From: DLKC01 sp002478885
GTDB lineage: Bacteria > Bacteroidota > Bacteroidia > Chitinophagales > Chitinophagaceae
Assembly: GCA_046329585.1 (NCBI GenBank)
Contig: JAXLUI010000001.1
Coordinates: 2,170,001 to 2,234,000 of the forward strand
Direction: 5' to 3'
Length of the DNA: 64,000 nt
This document shows, one piece after another, positions 8,420 to 17,234 of the stretch. The stretch's first letter is position 1. Every line of letters starts with the position of its first letter. The position numbers and the translations under genes are program-made. Under the pieces are notes generated by a model. It was not told where the DNA came from and searched no databases. It saw nothing but the letters and a program-made list of their open reading frames with translations.

Positions 8420-10834
8420 TTATTTAGCCAATACCATTTGCTTTGTCGCAACCAGCTTTCCGTCAACCACGAGCGAATATTGATAGGCACCTGACGAAAG
8501 GGTGGAGGCATCTACCCTTAAGCTCCCCTTGCCACTCCCCGAAACAGTAACAGTTTTAAGTGTTTTGCCGGTTTTATCCGTAATAATAATTTGTGCACGC
8601 ACAAAGTTTGGAGGAAGGGAGTAATTGATCATTGTTGTATGGGTGAAAGGATTGGGTATGTTTTGCAAGAGTACTGATGCATCACTTAATGTTGTTGAGT
8701 ATGATTGTGATTGCGCTGAAACAGCTCCACTGCATGGGCTGCAACTTTCCTGCTTTTGCTGAATGGATAATACCTGGGTTTTTAAATCATTGAATTGTTT
8801 TTGAAGATCACTATTTTGCTTTTGCAGTGTATCAATCCTCGCATCTTTTGCATCGTTTATTTTGGAAAGCTCCTGTACAGCTTTTATTAAAGGCATAATA
8901 AACTGGCTATAAGCAACACTATAGTTATCTGTGGAGTTTTGCGGTGCATTTACGCCATCAAAACTATAACCTAAGTCTTTTGCCGCTTTTTCTACATCCT
9001 GTGCAATTAAACCTGTTTGTATTTTGGTAGTTGCTTTAGCGTAAGATTCGGCACTTTGCATTCTTTTTGCCCTGATACTATCGGGCATATTCTGCATAAT
9101 ATGTTCATCCAATTTTTTTGTATTGATGGTATAAGTCACGGGGTGTAGCTTGTTAATAAATTTTAAGCCGGGCACATCTTCTTTTACATTTTCTTTAAAC
9201 CTGCCATCACTAAGGTTACTCCATGGGGCATAACCGCCTATAACCATGCCCGCCGTATTACTTCCGATAACTACTTTATTTGTTGCATTTACAATGGCAT
9301 CAGCACCTATAGCGGTTGCATTTGATAAGTTCGCAGAACCTACATCGGCAAAATTACCCAAAGCAGTATTGTCGGTTCCTGTAGTATTTGTGTATAAGGC
9401 ATTTCTTCCAACAGCAGTATTTTGATAGCCCTGCGTATTTTGATAGAGACTTTGATACCCTACAGCTACATTATTTATATTCAAAAAACCTGTAGCATTG
9501 TACAGGGCCAGGCCCCCAATAGCAACATTCAATATGCCTCCGCCTGCGGCACTATAGAGGGCACGATTGCCTATAGCTATATTATTGTCTCCGCTACTAT
9601 TATTTGAATAAAGGGCATAAGCTCCAATACCGATATTATATTCAGCATTTGTATTCGAATAAAGAGCATTAGAACCTATCGCTACATTGTAGTTGCCTGT
9701 GGTATTTTTATAAAGAGACGAATATCCGTAGGAAGTGTTTTCAACACCCGTAGTATTCCGATAGTTTGCAAAGGCGCCGCCGGCTGTATTAAAATTTCCT
9801 TCTGTATTAGAATAAAGTGCATTACCGCCATTTGCCACATTATTACTGCCGGTGGTATTTGAATAAAGAGAGTAAGCACCCGTTGCAGAATTTAATGCGC
9901 CGCTGGTATTTACTGTAAGTGAATAGGCACCGGCAGCAGTATTATCACTTGCATTGTTGGCATTTAGGGAACCAATACCAATTGCAGTGTTTTCAGAACC
10001 AATAGTATTGGCAGCAAGCGACAGCGTGCCGGTAGCAGTATTACTGTTACCCGATGTGTTACTAAAAAGTGAATAATATCCGGCAGCAGTATTACTAACG
10101 CCGGACGCATTATTTTGTAGTGAAGCATATCCATTGGCTGTATTAAAATTTCCGGTAGTGCCGGAAATTAATGCCTGGTATCCAAAACTGGTGTTATAGG
10201 TACTGTTATTAATAAAACCTGCCCGTATATTATTTACCTTGAAAATTAAAGGTTGACCATCAGTAGTACCAATAAAATTTGTCGAAGGACTTGTGCCGGA
10301 ATTACCTGTAAGTGACCAGCCAGACCCTGAGCCACTATTATCATTGCTCCATGTTAGAACACCTGCTCCATTTGTTTTCAATAATTGTCCATTGCTGCCG
10401 TCAGTTACAGGCAATGTATATGCACCTACTTTAAGTGTACCATTGAATACACTGTTGCCTGTATTCGCATTAACAGTAAAAACAGGAACGGCACTTCCAT
10501 TTCGGAATTCATATTGTACACTTGTTGAGTTGAAAAATAAACCATAATTCGTATTGCCTGAATATTGAAACGCATATTTGTTGCCAGCGACACTATACCC
10601 GGACGTTCCGGCAAAACTGAGATTACCGGTTGCACTATCTATGTTTACATAATTGGCTGTGTTGCCGATCCGTGCGCCTCCTTTTACCTGTAAGGAAGCA
10701 GCCGGAGCAGTTGTATATATACCGGCTCTTCCTGTAGCAGGAAAAGTATTTTGGGCATTTGCACTGCCGGCAAGTAAGCAGAAAAAACAGGTAACAGGTA
10801 TTGATAGAATGCGGATGCGGGCATTAGTTTTCAT
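8420..10834 (-). CDS. Repeat-rich surface protein: S74 chaperone domain plus type IX sorting domain
   Basis: 804 residues. It has a signal peptide (SIPVTCFFCLLAGSANAQ), a head region nearly identical to that of the gene at 1-2250, and about 16 repeats near 17 residues long (NTATGTLSLAANTIGSE type). A Peptidase_S74 intramolecular chaperone region follows (LSDGRFKENVKEDVPGLKF, TGLIAQDVEKAAKDLG), then a coiled coil (DARIDTLQKQNSDLQKQ). The last ~75 residues, with IPNPFTHTTMINYSLP and ending KQMVLAK, look like a type IX secretion (Por) sorting domain. This suggests export through T9SS and display or release as a trimeric fibre. S74 domains are common in phage tail spikes, but no phage gene is nearby. 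Confidence 0.88.
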   Translation of the reverse strand: MKTNARIRILSIPVTCFFCLLAGSANAQNTFPATGRAGIYTTAPAASLQVKGGARIGNTANYVNIDSATGNLSFAGTSGYSVAGNKYAFQYSGNTNYGLFFNSTSVQYEFRNGSAVPVFTVNANTGNSVFNGTLKVGAYTLPVTDGSNGQLLKTNGAGVLTWSNDNSGSGSGWSLTGNSGTSPSTNFIGTTDGQPLIFKVNNIRAGFINNSTYNTSFGYQALISGTTGNFNTANGYASLQNNASGVSNTAAGYYSLFSNTSGNSNTATGTLSLAANTIGSENTAIGIGSLNANNASDNTAAGAYSLTVNTSGALNSATGAYSLYSNTTGSNNVANGGNALYSNTEGNFNTAGGAFANYRNTTGVENTSYGYSSLYKNTTGNYNVAIGSNALYSNTNAEYNIGIGAYALYSNNSSGDNNIAIGNRALYSAAGGGILNVAIGGLALYNATGFLNINNVAVGYQSLYQNTQGYQNTAVGRNALYTNTTGTDNTALGNFADVGSANLSNATAIGADAIVNATNKVVIGSNTAGMVIGGYAPWSNLSDGRFKENVKEDVPGLKFINKLHPVTYTINTKKLDEHIMQNMPDSIRAKRMQSAESYAKATTKIQTGLIAQDVEKAAKDLGYSFDGVNAPQNSTDNYSVAYSQFIMPLIKAVQELSKINDAKDARIDTLQKQNSDLQKQFNDLKTQVLSIQQKQESCSPCSGAVSAQSQSYSTTLSDASVLLQNIPNPFTHTTMINYSLPPNFVRAQIIITDKTGKTLKTVTVSGSGKGSLRVDASTLSSGAYQYSLVVDGKLVATKQMVLAK

Positions 10835-11150
10835 AAATTGCTTTTAAGCAATAAACTTACTGCCGGCCGCCCCGAAATAGAACTGGCAATGATTACTTGA
10901 CAGATTTGAGTGGCAGTTTACAGAAATGAATGATTACCCTGCAGCAATAAAAACAATGAATAGAAAGTGCCTGGAGTAGTTGGGAATGCCAGTCATCGTT
11001 GGGTACGTAATATTTCCCGCAATGGCACAAATGGGGAGGTACGCCGGATAGCAGTTATTATAATTCAGCGACACGCTGAGACAGGAAAGTGCTCCATGTA
11101 ACATCGGTGGTGTTACCCATGCAAGTTAAAGTGGCTGACTGGGCTGTGTC
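10835..11150. other. Intergenic region, 316 bases
   Basis: Spacer upstream of the surface-protein gene and downstream of the small protein gene at 11151, both on the minus strand. It must hold the promoter of the former. No coding frame, strong hairpin or convincing repeat arm was recognised. Confidence 0.4.
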
Positions 11151-11642
11151 CTAAGGTGGGTTAAAGCAATTCACTTCCGACACAGGCGCATTTTCCACTG
11201 CGGGAACATTGGCCGGCACGATAACCTTGACAGCCCCGGCAAACTTATTAACAGCGGGTACCCGAACCGGTTGCGCCTGTTGTTGCGCTTCCTCCGTCGT
11301 CATTACCGGCGCTTCAGGCGCAGGCAACTCCTGCAGCAGGCCAACGACCTGCTCCGCGCTCTTTCCTGCTTTCAATAATTGCATCACCTTGCCGGTCAAT
11401 ACCTTGTACAATCCTTTCGCCTTTTGCTCAACCGGTAATACGCGGTATAAACCGGAAGCGATTTTTGCCGCCTCCGCCAGCAGGTTCGCATACCGCATCG
11501 TGCCGGCAAAAGCGGGGTCTCCCTTTACCCTTTTACCCGAAAGCGAGCTCTTTTTGCGTACATAAAAGATCCCGTCCATCTGGTAAAAACACAACTGGTC
11601 AATAGTGCCCGTGATTAATATTTGCCCGGCTTGCTTCGCCAT
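11151..11642 (-). CDS. Bacteroidota-specific hypothetical protein (MAKQ...G-T-I type)
   Basis: 163 residues with no signal peptide. The N-terminal half (ITGTIDQLCFYQMDGIFYV, then RVKGDPAFAGTMRYANLL) matches the pattern of a large uncharacterised Bacteroidota family that I recall as beginning MARQKGIIKIKGT.GDLTFYK and continuing with R..NDPAFQRTR. The C-terminal half is a low-complexity Ala/Pro/Val/Gln stretch. Family members often occur in several copies per genome, and their function is not known to me. The call rests on pattern memory, not a search. Confidence 0.6.
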   Translation of the reverse strand: MAKQAGQILITGTIDQLCFYQMDGIFYVRKKSSLSGKRVKGDPAFAGTMRYANLLAEAAKIASGLYRVLPVEQKAKGLYKVLTGKVMQLLKAGKSAEQVVGLLQELPAPEAPVMTTEEAQQQAQPVRVPAVNKFAGAVKVIVPANVPAVENAPVSEVNCFNPP

Positions 11643-12033
11643 ATACCAAATTTAACAGCGATCCGGCTAAAAAACAATAGCAGCATTACTAAAAATCAGG
11701 GGTAACGTTACTAAAAATACAACGGTCCCGGGCTGTAAATGCCCTTCTCATCGGTTTCCGGTGCACTTAATGCTGGTTTTATCGGCCCCCCACCGCAACC
11801 AAAGCAATAGCTGACCAATACCGGAGCGGTACATAAGTAATACTAAAGGCGTAGTAAAAGCGCACATAAGGCGTTCCGGGCCCAGGATCGGGCGGGAGAA
11901 GAAAAGTGACATAGTGCAGCCCCTGCAGTATCCGTGCCACCCATCGGCAGCGAGGGAATTGATGCCGGTCCAATGAAAAACAGCAGGTAAAAATAGGGGA
12001 AATTGCACCCATTTACCACCAAAAATAGCCGGG
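11643..12033. other. Intergenic region, 391 bases, GC-rich
   Basis: Spacer downstream of the ABC exporter operon. Short frames exist in three overlapping registers on the minus strand (11748-12067) but share no recognisable motifs. They look like a side effect of high GC with few stops. The word TTACTAAAAAT occurs twice near 11685-11720. A decayed gene remnant is possible but not supported. Confidence 0.35.
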
Positions 12034-13152
12034 CTACGCCCGCTTGCGATAGCTCAGCACCGCCCACCCATTCAGCACGGCGGCAAAACCCAGTACGGTA
12101 AATAACTGTGACTGTATATCGCGCAGGCTGCTGCCCTTTAATACCACCATGCGCATCACCTGTATAAAATAAGAGACAGGGTTAAATTTGGTGATCCATT
12201 GCGCCCACACGGGCATACTGTCTATCGGTGTGTACAAACCGCTCAGCAATATAAAGATCATCATCAGGAAAAAAGAGATAAGCATAGCCTGCTGCTGGGT
12301 AGCGCAGTAGGTCGATATCAGCAACCCAAGCCCGAGCACTGCCAGCAAATAGATCGCGGCAAAAATATAAATAGTCAATAAACTTCCCTCGGGAATAATG
12401 CCATATGCAACCCGGGCAATCGCAAGGCCTATGGTTAAAATGATCAGGCCTAGCACCCAGAATGGGATCAGTTTCCCCAGTATAAAATGGTATTTCCTGA
12501 TCGGTGTTACATTGATCTGTTCAATGGTCCCGATCTCCTTTTCTTTCACAATATTCATCGCCGCCAGGAATGAGCCCACCATGGTTACAAGAACCACCAG
12601 TATACCCGGCACCATAAAGTCCTTATAATTCATCAGCGGGTTAAAGCGGTTGACCGAAGTAATGTCAATATTGGTTGCAGCGCTGGTCTGCACCGGCTGC
12701 AGCCACTTCAGTCTTATATCATGATTGAAATTGCCAACAATCGTTTGCAGGTAAGAAGAGCCCAGCCCTGCCTTTGTGCCATTGATCGCGTTCACCGCCA
12801 TAAAAAGCGCGGACGACTGTTCTTTCACCAGGTCCTTTTCAAACGAGGCGGGTATCTGCAGGATAATGTCTGCTTCATCATTTTCAATTTCATGCAACGC
12901 GTCTTTATAGGAAGCCGTATAAATGTCCAGTTGAAAATACCCCGAAGAAGTGATCTTCGAAATAAGCTGCTGCGCATACGTGCCATGGTCATTGTCAACA
13001 ACGGCAAGATGTATGTTCTTCACTTCATAATCCGCTGCCCACGGCAATAAAAGCAGTTGCACCGTCGGCATCATAAAGATCACCCTGATGATACCCGGGT
13101 CACGGAAGATCTGCCGGAACTCTTTTTGCAGTAAAAATCGTAATGTGCGCAT
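12034..13152 (-). CDS. ABC-2 type transporter permease (YbhR-like)
   Basis: 372 residues. The architecture is typical ABC-2: one N-terminal span (IIRVIFMMPTVQLLLLPWA), a large extracytoplasmic loop of about 150 residues, and five C-terminal spans including FMVPGILVVLVTMVGSFLA and AMLISFFLMMIFILLSGLYT. The conserved cytoplasmic segment IVKEKEIGTIEQINVTPI is present. It is the last gene of the exporter operon, 24 bases after the sister permease at 13177. By analogy with E. coli YbhFSR it should form a heterodimeric channel for drugs or cations. Confidence 0.9.
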   Translation of the reverse strand: MRTLRFLLQKEFRQIFRDPGIIRVIFMMPTVQLLLLPWAADYEVKNIHLAVVDNDHGTYAQQLISKITSSGYFQLDIYTASYKDALHEIENDEADIILQIPASFEKDLVKEQSSALFMAVNAINGTKAGLGSSYLQTIVGNFNHDIRLKWLQPVQTSAATNIDITSVNRFNPLMNYKDFMVPGILVVLVTMVGSFLAAMNIVKEKEIGTIEQINVTPIRKYHFILGKLIPFWVLGLIILTIGLAIARVAYGIIPEGSLLTIYIFAAIYLLAVLGLGLLISTYCATQQQAMLISFFLMMIFILLSGLYTPIDSMPVWAQWITKFNPVSYFIQVMRMVVLKGSSLRDIQSQLFTVLGFAAVLNGWAVLSYRKRA

Positions 13153-13176
13153 TTGATAATGTTTAACACAAAAACT

Positions 13177-14283
13177 TTATGCCAACCGTATTTTAAATTT
13201 CCTGATCGCAAGGGTCAGCAGGAACACGGTCATACCCGTTAAGATCAGCGTCTCTTTCCACACACCTGTTATATCAAGCCCTTTGATCATAACCGATTTA
13301 ACGATCTGGTAAAACCACCTCGCCGGAACTGCATTCGACAGTACCCGTAGTGGCAACGGCATATTCTCTATCGGGAACATAAACCCGCTCAACATCACTG
13401 TTGGCAAAAACATACCCGTAAGCGATATAAACATGGCCATTTGCTGCGATGCGGTTACCGCCGAGATCAGCAGCCCGAACGACAAACAGGTGATCGTAAA
13501 CAATATGCCTTCGCTCACCAGCAATACCAGGCTTCCCTTAATGGGCACATCAAGCACAAAAACACTGAGCAATAAAATGCTGGCAATATTGATCAGGCTC
13601 AACAAGAGATAAGGCACGGCTTTGGCAATCACGATCTTTAATGGCCGAACCGGCGAAACAAGCATCACCTCCATCGTGCCCATCTCCTTCTCCCGCACTA
13701 TCGTAATGGCTGTCATCATCGTGCACACAAGCATCAGCACCATGGCCATTACACCCGGCACAAAACTGTAAGCGCCCTTTAATTGCGGGTTATACAACAT
13801 GCGCACCTGCGTGTTAATGTTATAGGGGACCTTGTTGTCTAGCGCCAGCTGCTGCTGGTAATCTTTGATGATCACCGATGCATAATTAATCAGGGTGCTG
13901 GCATTATTCGGGTCCGACGCGTCGGCGATCAGTTGCACCTGCGCATTGTTTACATGTTTAAGGTCATTGGCAAATGAAGCGGGAATAACCAGCACCATCT
14001 TCACTTCATTGCGTTTAAAAACATCGTCGATCTCTTGCTGGGTATGTATAATGGCGGCAATATCAAAATACGCGCTGGAACTTATCTTGGCAACCAGCTG
14101 TTTCGACGATGCATCCTGCGCCTGGTCAAATACCGCGATCTTCGAATTCTTCACTTCGTTCGTAAGGGCAAAACCAAAAATAATGATCTGCACAATGGGC
14201 ATACCCAGCAGGATGAACATAGTTCGCCTGTCGCGCCAGATGTGGTAGAACTCTTTCGTTACGAAGGAGAAAAATTGTTTCAT
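13177..14283 (-). CDS. ABC-2 type transporter permease (YbhS-like)
   Basis: 368 residues and a paralogue of the next gene. It has an N-terminal span (TMFILLGMPIVQIIIFGFAL), a long loop, then five spans (FVPGVMAMVLMLVCTMMTA, LLLSLINIASILLLSVFV, MAMFISLTGMFLPTVMLSG). The hallmark segment IVREKEMGTMEVMLVSPV is present. It is separated from the upstream ATPase gene by a 312-base gap that carries an extragenic repeat, unlike the tight joins elsewhere in the operon. Confidence 0.9.
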   Translation of the reverse strand: MKQFFSFVTKEFYHIWRDRRTMFILLGMPIVQIIIFGFALTNEVKNSKIAVFDQAQDASSKQLVAKISSSAYFDIAAIIHTQQEIDDVFKRNEVKMVLVIPASFANDLKHVNNAQVQLIADASDPNNASTLINYASVIIKDYQQQLALDNKVPYNINTQVRMLYNPQLKGAYSFVPGVMAMVLMLVCTMMTAITIVREKEMGTMEVMLVSPVRPLKIVIAKAVPYLLLSLINIASILLLSVFVLDVPIKGSLVLLVSEGILFTITCLSFGLLISAVTASQQMAMFISLTGMFLPTVMLSGFMFPIENMPLPLRVLSNAVPARWFYQIVKSVMIKGLDITGVWKETLILTGMTVFLLTLAIRKFKIRLA

Positions 14284-14595
14284 AAGAATGTATGTATAAA
14301 AACACTTTTGTTTACCGGCTCCTGCTTTTCATGGCATCGCCTCTTGCGTCGCACACTTGTACGATCGCTCCATTGCTGAGCAAAGCGAAGTGCCGCCTGT
14401 GCGGCATTGCTTGCCCCGGGAGGAACGATTCGGGATCACGCACTTGTGCAGTTAATCAGGAAGTCAGCAAAGACAGAAAGTAATTTCCATCACAATAACT
14501 TTCTTCGCTGCTTGTGTTTTACCGTACAAGTGTCCCGCCGGTTGCGGGAAGTAAAGCCACATCCCTGTTCCACAGCCGGGCCAGTATTTGCTGTT
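14284..14595. other. 312-base gap inside the exporter operon, with repeat copies
   Basis: Between the second ATPase and the first permease. It carries a good extragenic repeat arm at 14344-14362 and weaker traces near 14435 and 14530. No gene is supported. Plus-strand frames here (14035-14379, 14292-14483, 14407-14631) run over the repeats and lack features. Confidence 0.5.
14344..14362 (-). repeat. Extragenic palindromic repeat arm
   Basis: TTGCGTCGCACACTTGTAC is a full-length inverse arm of the window-wide family. It is preceded by ATGGCATCGCC, a flank shared with other copies. It sits within a minus-strand operon. Confidence 0.8.
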
Positions 14596-15339
14596 TTACT
14601 CCCCCCGGCTCGCCTTTCTTGCCAGCTGTAAGAACACTTCGTCCATCGACTTTGCATTGAACTGTTGCTTCAGGTTAAAGGGCGAGTCGAGTGCATCAAT
14701 GCGCCCGTCAACCATAATAGAAACCCGGTTGCAATACTCGGCTTCGTCCATATAATGCGTGGTCACAAATATCGTGATGCCCGTTGCCGCCGCTTCGTAA
14801 ATAAGGTTCCAGAACTCGCGCCTGGTAACAGGATCAACGCCACCCGTTGGCTCATCGAGAAAAACGATCTGTGGCTCATGAAAGATGGCAACAGAAAAAG
14901 CGAGCTTCTGCTTCCAACCAAGCGGCAAGCCTTTTACCAGTTTGTCCGCCTCCGCCTCAAGATGCAATTGCTTTACAAGCAAAGCGGTCTTTTCTTTAAT
15001 GAATGAATTGCTCTTGCCATAAATGCCCGCATAAAACCGGATATTTTCCTTTACGGTCAGGTCTTCATACAAAGAAAATTTCTGGCTCATATAACCGATG
15101 CTCCGCTTGATCTTTTCCGTGCTCTTATACACATCAAAACCGGCGATGGTTGCTTCACCCGATGTGGGCATGCTCAGGCCGCAAAGCATACGCATGGCGG
15201 TGGTTTTACCTGCCCCGTTTGCACCAAGAAAACCAAATATTTCTCCCTTGTCTACCTCGAAAGAAATATGGTCAACCGCCGTAAAGTCGCCAAAGCGCTT
15301 GGTGAGGTTCCTGGTTGTGATAATTTTTTCGCTGGCCAT
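14596..15339 (-). CDS. ABC transporter ATPase (YbhF C-half-like)
   Basis: About 247 residues from the preferred start (MASEKIITTRNLTKRFG). Walker A is GANGAGKTT, the Q loop is YMSQKFSLYEDLTVKEN, and Walker B is IVFLDEPTGGVD followed by the H loop VTTHYMDEAE. The canonical LSGGQ signature is degenerate (KGLPLGWKQKLAFS). The preferred ATG at 15339 is two bases after the stop of the upstream ATPase. An in-frame start at 15369 would overlap it by 28 bases. With the ATPase at 15342 it corresponds to the two halves of E. coli YbhF, here as separate genes. Confidence 0.92.
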   Translation of the reverse strand: MASEKIITTRNLTKRFGDFTAVDHISFEVDKGEIFGFLGANGAGKTTAMRMLCGLSMPTSGEATIAGFDVYKSTEKIKRSIGYMSQKFSLYEDLTVKENIRFYAGIYGKSNSFIKEKTALLVKQLHLEAEADKLVKGLPLGWKQKLAFSVAIFHEPQIVFLDEPTGGVDPVTRREFWNLIYEAAATGITIFVTTHYMDEAEYCNRVSIMVDGRIDALDSPFNLKQQFNAKSMDEVFLQLARKASRGE

Positions 15340-15341
15340 AT

Positions 15342-16259
15342 TTAATTCTTCATCAGTTGCATAAAACAATCTTCAATGCCGGGTTCCGTGGTCTTTATTT
15401 CAACAGCAACATTTCCTTTTTCCTGTAAATATTTTTCAAGTTCGGATTTATCAAAGCCTTCCCTCATCACTGCGTGGTGATACTCGCCAAAAGAATAAGC
15501 ATCTTTTATTGCCGGTAAATCATGCAGGCTTTTTAACAGCTGGTACATATCGCCTGCCTTAACAGCGAGAATGGTTTCTTTGAACGAACCCGTTATTTCC
15601 TTCGGCGTGCCGATCGACAGCAATCTGCCATCCTGCATCAACCCAATCCGGTCGCAGAGATTGGCTTCATCCATATAAGGCGTGGAAACGAGTATGGTAA
15701 TGCCCTGTTCTTTTAAACGCTTCAGCATTTCCCAGAACTCCTTTCTCGATACTGCATCAACGCCGGTGGTTGGTTCATCAAGGAACAAAACCACGGGGCG
15801 GTGGATTAATGCACAGCTTAATGCCAGCTTCTGTTTCATGCCGCCGGAAAGCTTACCTGCCTTCCTTGTTTTAAAGGGCTCTATCTGGCTGTAAATATCT
15901 TTTACGAGGTCATAATTCTTTTCGATGGAAGTGTTGAAAATGGTAGCGAAAAAGCGCATGTTCTCTTCTACCGACAAATCCTGGTATAGAGAAAACCTGC
16001 CGGGCATATAACCCACCTTATTGCGTATGGCCTTGAAATCTTTAACAATGTCAGAACCATCAACCGTTGCAGAGCCGCCATCAGGCAATAACAACGTGGT
16101 AAGCATGCGGAATAAAGAAGTCTTACCCGCTCCGTCCGGGCCAATAATGCCAAACAACTCGCCCTTCGCCACATCGAACGAAACAGCCTTCACTGCATTT
16201 ATTACAGCTTTCTTTGTTCCATAATGTTTACTAAGACTATTTACAACAACTGCAGGCAT
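15342..16259 (-). CDS. ABC transporter ATPase (YbhF N-half-like)
   Basis: About 305 residues from the preferred start MPAVVVNSLSKHYG. An in-frame start at 16289 would overlap the fusion-protein gene. It shows Walker A GPDGAGKTS, Q loop YMPGRFSLYQDLSVEEN, signature KLSGGMKQKLALS, Walker B VVLFLDEPTTGVD and H loop VSTPYMDEAN, where the usual switch His is Pro. A ~75-residue C-terminal extension of the DrrA type follows. The partner ATPase has a normal His but a poor signature, so each may supply one competent half-site. Confidence 0.92.
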   Translation of the reverse strand: MPAVVVNSLSKHYGTKKAVINAVKAVSFDVAKGELFGIIGPDGAGKTSLFRMLTTLLLPDGGSATVDGSDIVKDFKAIRNKVGYMPGRFSLYQDLSVEENMRFFATIFNTSIEKNYDLVKDIYSQIEPFKTRKAGKLSGGMKQKLALSCALIHRPVVLFLDEPTTGVDAVSRKEFWEMLKRLKEQGITILVSTPYMDEANLCDRIGLMQDGRLLSIGTPKEITGSFKETILAVKAGDMYQLLKSLHDLPAIKDAYSFGEYHHAVMREGFDKSELEKYLQEKGNVAVEIKTTEPGIEDCFMQLMKN

Positions 16260-16263
16260 CGCA

Positions 16264-17217
16264 CTAGTTTTTCGCCGGGACTGTTTCATTTAATTGCAAT
16301 TCACCATACATGCCTATCTTAAGATAGCCATCATTCTTTACCCGCACTTTGATCGCATATACAAGATTGGCACGTTCATCTTTTGTCTGTATGGTCTTAG
16401 GGGTAAATTCAGCTTTGTCTGATACCCACGTAATGGTTCCGCTGTAATGGCGATAACTGTTCTCGCCGCTGTCGACCAGCACTGTTACAGGTTGGTTTAA
16501 TTGTATACCCGGCAACTGCGAGCCAGTGATATAAGCACGCAGGTTCAAATAACTAAGGTCAGCGATCTTATAAAGGGCTTTTCCCGCTGCAGTCATTTCG
16601 CCCTGCTCAGCATATTTTGCAAGCACCGTCCCGTTGAGCGGATTCACAACGCTGGCCTTTGAAAGCTGTTCCTGTATCTGTGCCACTTGCTTTTGCAATG
16701 GATCGGCTTCACTCAGGATGCTCCTGTTTTGAGTGCCAGTAGTATTCAGGGTAACATTGATCTGCTGCTCCGTAACCCTTATCTGTTTTTGCGCCTGGTC
16801 AACCTGCGCGTTCATGTCATCCAGTTGTTTTTGCGTGGCAGCATCGGCATTCACCAGTCTTTTCATCCGGTCTCTTTCATAAACAAGATGATCGAGCTGC
16901 GTATGCTGCACCGCAAGCTGGTCTTTCAGCAACTGTACCTGAGGACCAACATCGGTGGTCTTTTCTGCAAGCGATTGAATGGTGGCCTGCACCTGGCTTT
17001 TTTGTAACACAAGATTGCTGGAATCGATATAGCCGACAACAGCTCCCTTTGCAAGGCTATCGCCTTCCTGCACGTTAAACACGAGTAACTGCCCGTTTTG
17101 TTCAGCGGATACAATCACCTCATCAGATTCAAAAGTGCCCGAAGCATCATATTTGCTATTACCGTTGCTGCACGATGCAAGCACTGCGATACCGGCTACA
17201 AGAAAGAAATTTTTCAT
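16264..17217 (-). CDS. HlyD-family membrane fusion lipoprotein (YbhG-like)
   Basis: About 317 residues from MKNFFLVAGIAVLASCSNG, whose LASC lipobox supports this start over an in-frame ATG at 17238. It holds a lipoyl half-motif (VIVSAEQNGQLLVFNVQEGD), a long coiled-coil hairpin (about 75-180, rich in Gln and Leu), and a beta-barrel region (VVNPLNGTVLAKYAEQGE). Its role is to bridge the inner-membrane exporter to an outer-membrane channel. No TolC gene is in this operon; the nearest is at 45219. Confidence 0.9.
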   Translation of the reverse strand: MKNFFLVAGIAVLASCSNGNSKYDASGTFESDEVIVSAEQNGQLLVFNVQEGDSLAKGAVVGYIDSSNLVLQKSQVQATIQSLAEKTTDVGPQVQLLKDQLAVQHTQLDHLVYERDRMKRLVNADAATQKQLDDMNAQVDQAQKQIRVTEQQINVTLNTTGTQNRSILSEADPLQKQVAQIQEQLSKASVVNPLNGTVLAKYAEQGEMTAAGKALYKIADLSYLNLRAYITGSQLPGIQLNQPVTVLVDSGENSYRHYSGTITWVSDKAEFTPKTIQTKDERANLVYAIKVRVKNDGYLKIGMYGELQLNETVPAKN

Positions 17218-17234
17218 ACAACTGTTTTCTTGGT

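Noticed and set aside
1..10834. Prophage remnant, suggested by S74 tail-spike domains
   Set aside because: No capsid, tail, integrase or lysis genes are present; signal peptides and a type IX sorting domain point to cellular surface proteins.
11748..12067. Three overlapping minus-strand frames that could be a gene remnant
   Set aside because: All lack recognisable motifs, differ in frame, and run into the end of the permease gene; best explained by GC-rich sequence with few stops.
13895..14379. Plus-strand frames over 110 codons opposite the permease gene
   Set aside because: They are antisense to a clear ABC-2 permease with conserved motifs.
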